Source of the DNA: Acidimicrobiia bacterium
GTDB lineage: Bacteria > Actinomycetota > Acidimicrobiia > Spongiisociales > UBA5794
Length of the DNA: 8,652 bases
Direction of reading: 5' to 3'
Assembly (NCBI GenBank): GCA_030618675.1
Contig: JAUXCV010000058.1
Location: 1 to 8,652, forward strand
The notes below the pieces were generated by a model. That model was given only the letters and a program-made list of their open reading frames with translations, did no database searches and was not told where the DNA came from. Below are positions 1 to 5,573 of the stretch, in pieces. Numbering within the stretch: the stretch's first letter is position 1; every line of letters starts with the position of its first letter. Position numbers and translations under genes: made by a program.

Positions 1-513
1 CGTGCCCGTGTCGCCAGGGCCAGCCGGATCTGGGTCGAAGGCATCCACGATGCTGAACTAATCGAGAAGATCTGGGGCGACGATCTCAGAGAGGCAGCGA
101 TCGTGGTCGAGCCGTTGCATGGAGCGGACGATCTGGCCGCCGCCGTCGGGCAGTTTCGGCCGAGCCTCAGCAGAAGGCTCGGTGTTCTCCTGGATCACCT
201 CGTCGAAGGATCGAAGGAGACCCGAATCGCGCAGAGCGTGAGCCATGACGACGTGCTGATTCTCGGCCATCCCTACGTCGACATCTGGCAGGCGATCAAG
301 CCCGATACCCTTGGCATCGCCCGGTGGCCGGAGGTACCGCGGGGTCAGCCCTGGAAAGAGGGAGTGATCGACAGCCTCGGGTTGGACATCGACTCAGGTC
401 GCTTCTGGACGAAGGTCCTTGAATCCGTCTCGTCGTACACAGATGTCGAGACACCGCTCATCAACGCCGTGGAGCAACTCATCGACTTCGTCACGGTCGA
501 CGACGAGGCTTGA
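1..513 (+). CDS. DUF3097 family protein, C-terminal part (5' end outside window)
   Basis: The reading frame is open from the first base to the TGA at 511-513, giving 170 residues; the true start lies upstream. The sequence matches my knowledge of DUF3097, an actinobacterial family of roughly 270 residues and unknown function. Visible hallmarks are SRIWVEGIHDAELIEKIWGD near the beginning, VVEPLHGADDL, LGVLLDHLVEGSKE, VLILGHPYVDIWQAIKP, WPEVPRGQPWKEGV, and an ending in AVEQLIDFVT. The WVEGxxDAxxIEKxWG segment, with a later acidic hydrophobic strand (LLDHLVEG), resembles a Toprim-type nucleotidyl-transfer fold, which would suggest a nucleic-acid role; that is inference from motif shape. No signal peptide or membrane segment is seen in this part. 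An internal ATG at about 103 is not a real start, because the family pattern continues upstream of it. The gene is followed by a 182-nt gap before the next gene on the same strand. Confidence 0.88.
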   Translation, partial: RARVARASRIWVEGIHDAELIEKIWGDDLREAAIVVEPLHGADDLAAAVGQFRPSLSRRLGVLLDHLVEGSKETRIAQSVSHDDVLILGHPYVDIWQAIKPDTLGIARWPEVPRGQPWKEGVIDSLGLDIDSGRFWTKVLESVSSYTDVETPLINAVEQLIDFVTVDDEA

Positions 514-516
514 GTA

Positions 517-596
517 TCAAGAATGCCATCGCCGGAGCGATCGCGCGGTGCGTGAGACTCCGGAAGAGATCGGCCCATTAGCCGCGGGATTCTTGA
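517..596. other. possible three-helix structured element after DUF3097 gene
   Basis: TCAAGAAT (517-524) is perfectly complementary to ATTCTTGA (589-596). Inside this closing stem are CCGGAG/CTCCGG (532-537 with 558-563) and CGGC/GCCG (571-574 with 581-584, six-base loop). Together they could fold as a three-way junction in the gap between the DUF3097 stop and the membrane-protein start. There is no U-run, so it is not a classic terminator. An 8-bp inverted repeat can arise by chance in a window this long, so this is only a candidate RNA or regulatory element. Nothing else is evident in the 514-695 gap except a TATGGT box at 659-664, a possible -10 about 31 nt before the next start. Confidence 0.22.
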
Positions 597-695
597 GATC
601 GGAGAGCGTGGACGGTATCCGCGCTCCAGAACTTGAGGTCACGCTCGCTCGACGCGCGTATGGTTGCCGGACCACCCGACGGAAGACGGAGAGCG

Positions 696-1541
696 ATGAC
701 GGCCGACAATGCACCGACGTACAACGACGATCCCCGGATATCCAGACTCCTCTTCTGGGTGACGGCCGTTGAGTCCGTCGTTCTCCTCATCGCCGGCACG
801 GGTCTCCTGCTCTTCCCGTCCGTCGTCATACCCGAGTGGCCCTGGGATCTGTCACGATTCAATGCCCTCCTTCTGGGCGCCATCTACACCGCTTCGATGT
901 TCGCGACGGTGATGACCGTCTACGTCCAACGATGGGCTCCGACACGGATCGTCATGCCGATGATCTTCCTCTTCACGACGATCGTCCTGGTTGTCTCCCT
1001 GGCATATCTCGATCGGTTTGACCTGGGGAAGTACAGCACATGGCTGTGGTTCTTGCTCTACATCGTCATCCCGGCCAACGCGCTCTATCACATCTGGCTG
1101 GCCCGTCATCTGAAGCCCTACTACCCGTTTCCGATGCCCGCCGTTTGGCGTACGATCCTGCTGATTCCGACGATCCTGCTGGGCGTATACGGCCTTGGTC
1201 TGCTCATCGCTCCCGGAGCGTTCAGCAGTTTCTGGCCGTGGGCCATCGACGATTTCCACGGGCGCATGTACAGCGTTCTCTATCTGACCCCCGCTCTCGG
1301 CGCCCTGCTCCTGTGGTATTCGGCAACGGCGATCGAGATGCTGACGCTGGGCATGACCGTGGCTGTGGGAGGAATCATCCCCATCGTGGGGTTGGTCGTC
1401 GTGGACCGTTCGGTACACAAGGTGGACTGGACGGGAGCCGGGACCTGGCTGTGGATCGGATCCTTCGCGATCCTCTTCCTCGCCGGATCCGGCCTCATGT
1501 TGCGCTCCCGTAGCCAGGAACCCGCAGCGAACGGCCACTGA
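696..1541 (+). CDS. Eight-span integral membrane protein with internal four-span duplication, function unknown
   Basis: I do not recognise a named family. The 281-residue protein has about eight hydrophobic helices, roughly residues 17-40, 55-77, 84-105, 113-136, 150-176, 191-212, 214-237 and 250-269. The halves look like a tandem duplication. Each starts with a hydrophobic helix, then a WPW motif (48-50 and 180-182) followed by an acidic, helix-starting stretch (DLSRFNALLLGAIY; DDFHGRMYSVLY), and each ends with a TWLW helix (115-118 and 250-253), a spacing of 132-135 residues. I chose ATG 696 because GGAGAG lies just upstream and the hydrophobic region begins about 16 residues later. Earlier in-frame TTG 633 and ATG 660 would add an Arg-rich tail without a better ribosome site. 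The C-terminal tail is short and cationic. No catalytic motif is seen. It lies 106 nt before the nitrilase, on the same strand; a functional link is unproven. Confidence 0.85.
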   Translation: MTADNAPTYNDDPRISRLLFWVTAVESVVLLIAGTGLLLFPSVVIPEWPWDLSRFNALLLGAIYTASMFATVMTVYVQRWAPTRIVMPMIFLFTTIVLVVSLAYLDRFDLGKYSTWLWFLLYIVIPANALYHIWLARHLKPYYPFPMPAVWRTILLIPTILLGVYGLGLLIAPGAFSSFWPWAIDDFHGRMYSVLYLTPALGALLLWYSATAIEMLTLGMTVAVGGIIPIVGLVVVDRSVHKVDWTGAGTWLWIGSFAILFLAGSGLMLRSRSQEPAANGH

Positions 1542-1549
1542 ACCCGCCA

Positions 1550-1567
1550 CGATCTTCCGAAGGATCG
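1550..1567. terminator. short hairpin after membrane-protein gene, weak terminator candidate
   Basis: CGATCTT and AGGATCG (one G-U pair) can form a 7-bp stem with a CCGA loop, starting 8 nt after the TGA at 1539-1541. No U-tract follows, so intrinsic termination is doubtful. It may only be a processing or stabilising hairpin. Confidence 0.2.
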
Positions 1568-1577
1568 ATCAGAGATT

Positions 1578-1609
1578 CCCCGCACACCGGGGCAGGAACC
1601 CGATACGAT
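1578..1609 (+). promoter_or_regulatory. putative nitrilase promoter with GC hairpin upstream of -10
   Basis: TACGAT at 1604-1609 is a good -10 (TAnnnT) that would give a 5' leader of about 30 nt before the nitrilase ATG. No clear -35 is visible. CCCCG (1578-1582) and CGGGG (1588-1592) form a 5-bp inverted repeat with a CACAC loop where a -35 would sit, so this could be a regulator site. This is inference from sequence pattern only. Confidence 0.35.
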
Positions 1610-1631
1610 CGCAGGAGTTCTGCGACACCAA

Positions 1632-1643
1632 CCCCGGGGAGGG
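1632..1643 (+). promoter_or_regulatory. strong Shine-Dalgarno of nitrilase embedded in CCCCGGGG palindrome
   Basis: GGGGAGGG (1636-1643) ends 4 nt before ATG 1648 and decides that start. Its first half is part of the 8-bp palindrome CCCCGGGG (1632-1639), and the upstream CCCCG at 1578-1582 could also pair with it. Translation could therefore be modulated by leader structure, though eight bases of palindrome in GC-rich DNA may mean nothing. Confidence 0.4.
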
Positions 1644-1647
1644 ATCG

Positions 1648-2610
1648 ATGACGACACACAAGATCGCGATTGTTCAGGAACCGCCGGTTCTGCTGAAGCG
1701 AGCCGAGACCATCGACAAGGTGGTCACACACGTCGGCAGAGCAGCCGGCGAAGGTGCCGAACTTGTCATCTTCCCGGAGACATACGTGCCCGGATACCCG
1801 GCGTGGATATGGGAGATGGTCCCCGGTGGCGACGACGACTACAAACTGGGACACGACATCTTCGCAACGCTGCTCGACCAAGCCGTCACGATGACGGGTG
1901 GAGAGCTCGATCCGGTGCGTGAGGCTGCCGCCGAGGCCGGCGTCTACGTTGTCCTCGGCGTCCACGAACGCGACGAACAGTTCAGCCGCACAACGCTCTA
2001 CAACACCCTGGTCACGATCGGACCGGATGGGGAGATCCTGAACAGGCACCGCAAGCTCGTGCCAACGAATCCGGAACGGATGGTGTGGGGCCAGGGCGAC
2101 GCTGCAGGCCTGAACGTCATCGAGACACCGTTCGGGCGACTCGGCGGTCTGATCTGCTGGGAAAACTACATGCCGCTCGCACGCTTCAGCCTGTACGCCC
2201 AGGGCGTCCAGGTGTACGTGGCATCCACCTGGGATGAGGGCGATGTATGGATCTCGTCGATGCGGCACATCGCGAAGGAGGGCCGGTGCTGGGTCATCGG
2301 TGCGGGTTGCTCCATGCAGGCGAAGGACATCCCGGACGATTTCCCCGACAGAGATCGCCTGTTCCCCGACCCGGAGGCCTGGATCAACAACGGTGACTCC
2401 GTCGTCGTCTCACCGACCGGCAGAATCGTCGCAGGCCCTCTCCACGCCGAACACGGAGTGCTCATCGCAGAGATCGATACGAACGCTGTCGACTCGGCGC
2501 GCTTCACGTTGGACACGGCCGGACACTACGGCCGGCCCGACATTTTCAACCTCACCGTGGACAAGACACCACGACGACCGGTGACGTTCGTCGACACGAC
2601 AGAGGAGTAG
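1648..2610 (+). CDS. Nitrilase (branch 1, carbon-nitrogen hydrolase)
   Basis: This 320-residue cytosolic enzyme belongs to the nitrilase superfamily. Members of branch 1 hydrolyse a nitrile (R-CN) to the carboxylic acid and ammonia through a thioimidate on the active-site cysteine. All catalytic residues are visible: Glu44 in FPETYVPGYP, Lys136 in HRKLVPTNPE, the accessory Glu143 just after it, and Cys170 in ICWENYMPLAR. The sequence CWENYMPL after the cysteine and the late GHYGRPD motif (292-298) fit true nitrilases rather than amidases or NAD-synthetase domains. The C-terminal segment FNLTVDKTPRRPV also matches the family, and the length is typical. Such enzymes often form spiral oligomers. 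No signal peptide is present. The substrate (aliphatic, arylacetonitrile or cyanide-like) cannot be read from sequence. The gene appears monocistronic: its own -10 lies at 1604 and a 440-nt gene-poor gap follows. No regulator, nitrile hydratase or aldoxime dehydratase is adjacent. Confidence 0.93.
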   Translation: MTTHKIAIVQEPPVLLKRAETIDKVVTHVGRAAGEGAELVIFPETYVPGYPAWIWEMVPGGDDDYKLGHDIFATLLDQAVTMTGGELDPVREAAAEAGVYVVLGVHERDEQFSRTTLYNTLVTIGPDGEILNRHRKLVPTNPERMVWGQGDAAGLNVIETPFGRLGGLICWENYMPLARFSLYAQGVQVYVASTWDEGDVWISSMRHIAKEGRCWVIGAGCSMQAKDIPDDFPDRDRLFPDPEAWINNGDSVVVSPTGRIVAGPLHAEHGVLIAEIDTNAVDSARFTLDTAGHYGRPDIFNLTVDKTPRRPVTFVDTTEE

Positions 2611-2662
2611 CGCCACCGGGAAGCGAACCCGCCCGTCCGGCACACACCTCCGCCGTACACAT

Positions 2663-2690
2663 CGCCTCGACTCCGCCATGTCCCGAGGCG
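2663..2690. terminator. stem-loop downstream of nitrilase, terminator candidate
   Basis: CGCCTCG (2663-2669) and CGAGGCG (2684-2690) form a perfect 7-bp stem with a 14-nt loop, 52 nt after the nitrilase stop. A U-tract is absent. U-less hairpins are often proposed as terminators in high-GC actinobacteria, but this assignment is tentative. Confidence 0.3.
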
Positions 2691-2961
2691 CGGGAAGACC
2701 CTTCCGAACCCAAGCCAGCGACCTGCATCGCTCCGAGAGCCGTGGGACAGGACCCGTCACGATCTACGGCACACGACGGAGACCGATCGGCAAGAGTCGA
2801 GCGCAGGAGGAACCACGTCCGGCAGCCGAGCAAAGAGTGGTCCTGCGACCTTCGGGTGATGAGCTACAAGTGGGCATCGAGTACTGCTCAGCTTCGCGTC
2901 TTGGCGTTCCTCGCCGTGCCAAAAACTGATGCGCCTGTCGACGGGGATAGGAGGCGTCGGG

Positions 2962-3087
2962 ATGTGTCAGGAGGCTATGTCGGCGTGTCGTCAACGACCA
3001 CCACGCCGAACCGTGATCATCGCGATGCATCATCACGAGCCAGGCAACCCTCACATCGGAGCGACAACGCCAATCCCCAACGCCTGA
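2962..3087 (+). CDS. possible 41-aa small ORF with strong Shine-Dalgarno
   Basis: AGGAGG at 2949-2954 is followed 7 nt later by ATG 2962, opening 41 codons to TGA 3085-3087. The product is basic with a His-His-His cluster and no recognised motif (start MCQEAMSACR, end TTPIPNA). Its last 12 codons run antisense to the 3' end of vapC. ORFs of this length are common by chance in GC-rich DNA, so only the ribosome site supports it. Confidence 0.18.
   Translation: MCQEAMSACRQRPPRRTVIIAMHHHEPGNPHIGATTPIPNA
3012..3037 (-). terminator. bulged hairpin downstream of vapC, terminator candidate
   Basis: Read on the minus strand, CGTGAT and ATCACG form a 6-bp outer stem. After a 4-nt GATG bulge, CAT/ATG closes a CGCG loop. 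It begins 13 nt after the vapC stop. There is no U-run. It could end the SWIM-vapB-vapC transcript. Confidence 0.28.
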
Positions 3088-3446
3088 GCGCCCTCGGCCA
3101 TGCGTCGATCGTAGGTCACTACTGCCTCGAGCTCATCACCGATCTCCAACGCGGCGGCCAGGTGTAGCGCGTCGAGACTGCGCAGGAGACCGGGTTCAAG
3201 CATTGCCGCCCGCTCACACACTGCCGTCGAGAGCGTCACGAGGATCAACGACTCGAGCACCGACCGCGCCTGCACCATCTGCTCCGGCGCTGCCCTCCGA
3301 GTCGCCCTCAGCAGCTCCGTGCGCAGAAGGTCGCTTGAGACAATTCGCTGGTCACGAGCCACTATCCATCTCCGGAGCGCCGCCGACCCCTTCTCGACAA
3401 CGACCAGCTTCACTGCTGCCGACGTATCCAGATAGAACACGTTCAA
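3051..3446 (-). CDS. vapC: VapC-type PIN-domain toxin ribonuclease
   Basis: The 131-residue protein is a PIN-domain RNase of a type II toxin-antitoxin system. VapC toxins cut specific tRNAs or rRNA with Mg2+ and are held inactive by the cognate antitoxin. The acidic metal-binding residues are in place: Asp7 in FYLDTSAAVKL, Glu44 in LLRTELLRA, Asp92 in RSLDALHLAAAL, and a late acidic position at Asp113 in VVTYDRRM. Length is typical. Translation starts at TTG 3446-3444, whose last two bases overlap the antitoxin TGA (3445-3443) in a TTGA junction; this means translational coupling, with toxin made after antitoxin. An in-frame GTG follows six bases later. The domain is complete with no frameshift, so the toxin is probably active. 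The exact RNA target cannot be predicted. Confidence 0.92.
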   Translation of the reverse strand: MNVFYLDTSAAVKLVVVEKGSAALRRWIVARDQRIVSSDLLRTELLRATRRAAPEQMVQARSVLESLILVTLSTAVCERAAMLEPGLLRSLDALHLAAALEIGDELEAVVTYDRRMAEGAQALGIGVVAPM

Positions 3447-3718
3447 TACCGCTCGGTCTGGCGCATCTCGTCGAGCTCCTTCGAAAGCGACGGGCGGCCA
3501 CGTCGCCGCCGAGCCGGGGCCGGCAGGTCGCTCAGCCGTCGAAGCGCCGGCCGAGCCCGCTCAGCCGCGATGAGGGCTTCGACTCGACTTGCTGCGACAG
3601 GTACCAACTGGGCAACCGGGCGACCACGAACGGTGATCGTCACCAGTTCCCCGCCGGCGGCCTCAGCCACGACAGCCGATGCGTTCTGCTTCAAGGCACG
3701 AATTCCTACTTCAGGCAT
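3443..3718 (-). CDS. vapB: Phd/YefM-family antitoxin (VapB)
   Basis: This 91-residue protein is the antitoxin partner of the adjacent VapC. The N-terminal half shows the Phd/YefM pattern: a short helix with conserved Lys-Gln-Asn (IRALKQNASAVVAEA, about 6-20), then a strand-turn-strand reading VTITVRGRPVAQLVPV (26-41). In this family the N-terminus dimerises and binds operator DNA, and the C-terminus wraps the toxin active site. Here the C-terminal half is Arg-rich (ARRRRGRPSLSKE) and probably disordered without toxin. ATG 3718 has no Shine-Dalgarno; instead a TACAAT -10 lies 7 nt upstream, so the mRNA is probably leaderless. The start sits 33 nt after the SWIM-gene stop, so read-through expression is also possible. 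A palindrome overlaps the promoter and touches the start codon. Confidence 0.9.
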   Translation of the reverse strand: MPEVGIRALKQNASAVVAEAAGGELVTITVRGRPVAQLVPVAASRVEALIAAERARPALRRLSDLPAPARRRRGRPSLSKELDEMRQTERY

Positions 3719-3736
3719 GTTCTACATTGTAGCACA
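3718..3736 (-). promoter_or_regulatory. vapBC promoter with 19-bp palindromic operator
   Basis: On the minus strand, TGC followed by TACAAT (plus 3726-3731) is an extended -10, spaced 7 nt from ATG 3718; no good -35 is seen. The same bases form a palindrome centred on 3727: TGT-T-CTACA-T-TGTAG-C-ACA on plus, nine pairs with a single mismatch. Position and symmetry fit a VapB dimer site that blocks RNA polymerase, the usual conditional autoregulation of such modules. Confidence 0.6.
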
Positions 3737-3751
3737 ACGGACTCCTTGCGC

Positions 3752-5494
3752 CTACCAGCCCCTCCCATCGAGCATCTCCATGAGCGTCCACTTCGCTCGG
3801 TGTTCGGTGCGCACACGTTCGACGATCACGCTGAACACTTCGGGCTCCCGCGCGCTGTCGGCGAGCCATTGAACGTGTGCGAGCAGGTCGACGGCGGCCC
3901 TGTAGGAGCGCCGCTTCTTCTGATCGATATGCGCGAGCACTTCGCGTTCGTACACCGGTATCGAATCGAGCGGATGGGTCTTCTCGCGTGCCTTCGCCAA
4001 CGTCGACCAGACGCGGTCGTATGCGCCATATCCCGAGGCCACCGCCCAGGCTCCGTCGACGTCTCCTTCGTACATCAGGATCTCGATGAGCGGCACCGAT
4101 GGGCTGGACACCGTCGGTGATCGTGGGGCTTCGTCGTTGGGCATTGCCGCGGCCAGCTGTGTCCTGAGCGCATCGATGCACTGCTTCGACCAGGCCTCGG
4201 AATCGTCGCCGGCTTGGGTCAAGAGGGCCCGGTAGCTCGACACAGAGGGTGCTGCTTCGAACCCGTCCCAGAACAGCTCGACGGCCTGCTCGTGCTGTCC
4301 GCGATCTTCAAGGAGCGCTGCGAGGAGCGCGCGCAATTCGGAGAGCTGGTTAGGTCGCGAGACCCACTCAGCCAATCCTCGCCGGGCCCAGCCGATCGCT
4401 TCCTCTTGCCGGTCGGCATCCACGAGCGCACCTGCGATCTCGACATAGTCGCGGGGGTGCAGGTCCCTCTCACTGAGCACCTCGATCAACGCGTCCGGAT
4501 CGCCACTACCCAGGGCAACGCCGATCATGGCTTTCTCAACGCTGAAGCGGTCACCCGACCATCGGTCCTCCTGTCCTTTGACATCTGCCCACCGTGGACT
4601 CAGGATTCGCCGGTACTCCCCGATGCCTTCCTTGCCGAGAACACCGGCGTAGGTAGCCGCAGCGCCCCTGAATCCGTCGAGCTCCGATGTCAGTTCGAGG
4701 TCGACGAGTCGACGGGCAAGAGCGACCGGATCGGGACGCGCCGATTCGCACGCCGCCAGGTGAAGCTCGGCCAGCCGCCACTCGATGTTGGTGATCCATC
4801 CGTCAGAGTCGTCGATGTACTGGATCGCTGCCTCATTGCAGCGATGTCCATGTTCGGTCAACACGATGACCGCATCACCGTGTCCGGCGCTCGCAAGTCC
4901 CGCGAGTCCGTCGATGACACTGAGTATGTCTGAGGCCCATCGATCCGTCTCGCCGTAAGGCACGTAGTCGCCGTAGGGAGCGAAGGCTGAATCGATGCGG
5001 CGTTGCCACGAAGCGAGATCGGGCCCGTCGCCCCGGACCGCCCTCGCCTCGGCGTCCAGGCGTTCCCGAAGCGCCCAGTCGGAATCAGACTGCTCGAGCA
5101 CGACCTCAACCAGGCGGTCGTGAGTGAGGCCGTCGACGTATGAGGTGAGACCTGAGTCGACCGACGGTTCGGTCGGTTCAGCCGGTTCGGCAACCGAGGA
5201 GAACGGAGGCACCTCATCCGGCGCAACGGTCAGCGCAACGGCGACGCAGTGCTTGCAGAAGGCGCCGTCTTCGGCATACGGGCAGGTGCACGACCACCGC
5301 GGCCCGCCGTCATCGACCCACAACGCCACGGAGTAGGGAAACACGCCACGAACCGTCGCCTCCAACCGCTGATCGCCTCCCGCCACAGGCTCGACTCGCC
5401 CGTCGGCGTGATAGCCGACACCACGTGGGTAGACACGCGGACCGGCCAGATCGGCGACCGCCTGAACGCTGAACACCTCATCGAGATTCATCAC
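3752..5494 (-). CDS. SWIM zinc-finger protein with helical-repeat C-terminus
   Basis: The 580-residue protein carries a SWIM zinc finger near its N-terminus: Cys69-x-Cys71 then Cys80-x-His82 (CTCPYAEDGAFCKHC), preceded by the usual Arg-rich entry (VYPRGVGYHADGRV) and a beta-strand stretch. SWIM domains bind DNA or proteins. An acidic Pro-Glu linker (about 95-112) separates it from a long alpha-helical region that looks like TPR/HEAT-type repeats (for example EEAIGWARRGLAEW, EQAVELFWDGFEAAP). The last 110 residues, with HPLDSIPVYEREV and YRAAVDLL, resemble what I know as DUF6880-like C-termini; this is recall, not a search. GTG 5494 (or ATG 5491) is chosen because TAGGCT lies 6 nt upstream with no Shine-Dalgarno, suggesting a leaderless mRNA. 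No membrane segment is seen. Function is unknown; a scaffold or nucleic-acid-linked regulatory role is a guess. vapBC follows directly. Confidence 0.87.
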   Translation of the reverse strand: MMNLDEVFSVQAVADLAGPRVYPRGVGYHADGRVEPVAGGDQRLEATVRGVFPYSVALWVDDGGPRWSCTCPYAEDGAFCKHCVAVALTVAPDEVPPFSSVAEPAEPTEPSVDSGLTSYVDGLTHDRLVEVVLEQSDSDWALRERLDAEARAVRGDGPDLASWQRRIDSAFAPYGDYVPYGETDRWASDILSVIDGLAGLASAGHGDAVIVLTEHGHRCNEAAIQYIDDSDGWITNIEWRLAELHLAACESARPDPVALARRLVDLELTSELDGFRGAAATYAGVLGKEGIGEYRRILSPRWADVKGQEDRWSGDRFSVEKAMIGVALGSGDPDALIEVLSERDLHPRDYVEIAGALVDADRQEEAIGWARRGLAEWVSRPNQLSELRALLAALLEDRGQHEQAVELFWDGFEAAPSVSSYRALLTQAGDDSEAWSKQCIDALRTQLAAAMPNDEAPRSPTVSSPSVPLIEILMYEGDVDGAWAVASGYGAYDRVWSTLAKAREKTHPLDSIPVYEREVLAHIDQKKRRSYRAAVDLLAHVQWLADSAREPEVFSVIVERVRTEHRAKWTLMEMLDGRGW

Positions 5495-5500
5495 TGCCCG

Positions 5501-5506
5501 AGCCTA
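5501..5506 (-). promoter_or_regulatory. leaderless -10 box of SWIM gene
   Basis: Minus-strand TAGGCT lies 6 nt before GTG 5494 and 9 nt before ATG 5491. With no ribosome site present, transcription starting at or near the GTG is the simplest reading. No -35 consensus is evident. The 79-nt gap to the glyA stop shows nothing else beyond a 4-bp CCGG hairpin. Confidence 0.4.
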
Positions 5507-5573
5507 CGGCACGTCGCGCCATCGGCACAGAGATCGGGAGCAACTCGTGGACCGCGTCTATGGACGCATCCGG

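Larger units (their letters stand above)
2611..3050. other. 440-nt gene-poor intergenic region between nitrilase and vapC ends
   Basis: The region lies between two convergent genes. Open frames here are short and of unlikely composition, and none matches a family I know. It holds two hairpin candidates (2663-2690 and 3012-3037) and one 41-codon ORF with a good ribosome site (2962-3087), listed separately. I see no promoter, repeat array or insertion-sequence end. Confidence 0.5.

Noticed and set aside
633..695. Longer N-terminus for the membrane protein from TTG 633 or ATG 660
   Set aside because: The added residues are Arg-rich with no ribosome site at either codon, while ATG 696 has GGAGAG just upstream. 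The TATGGT box at 659-664 would overlap ATG 660.
2678..3167. Plus-strand open frames of 83 and 141 codons in the nitrilase-vapC gap
   Set aside because: No family resemblance, no ribosome site at their starts, and composition typical of chance frames; the second runs antisense into vapC.
3752..4933. Several long plus-strand open frames antisense to the SWIM gene (for example 4214-4933)
   Set aside because: They are shadows of a high-GC gene on the other strand. The minus frame carries the SWIM motif and a continuous family-like protein, whereas the plus frames show no known motif.
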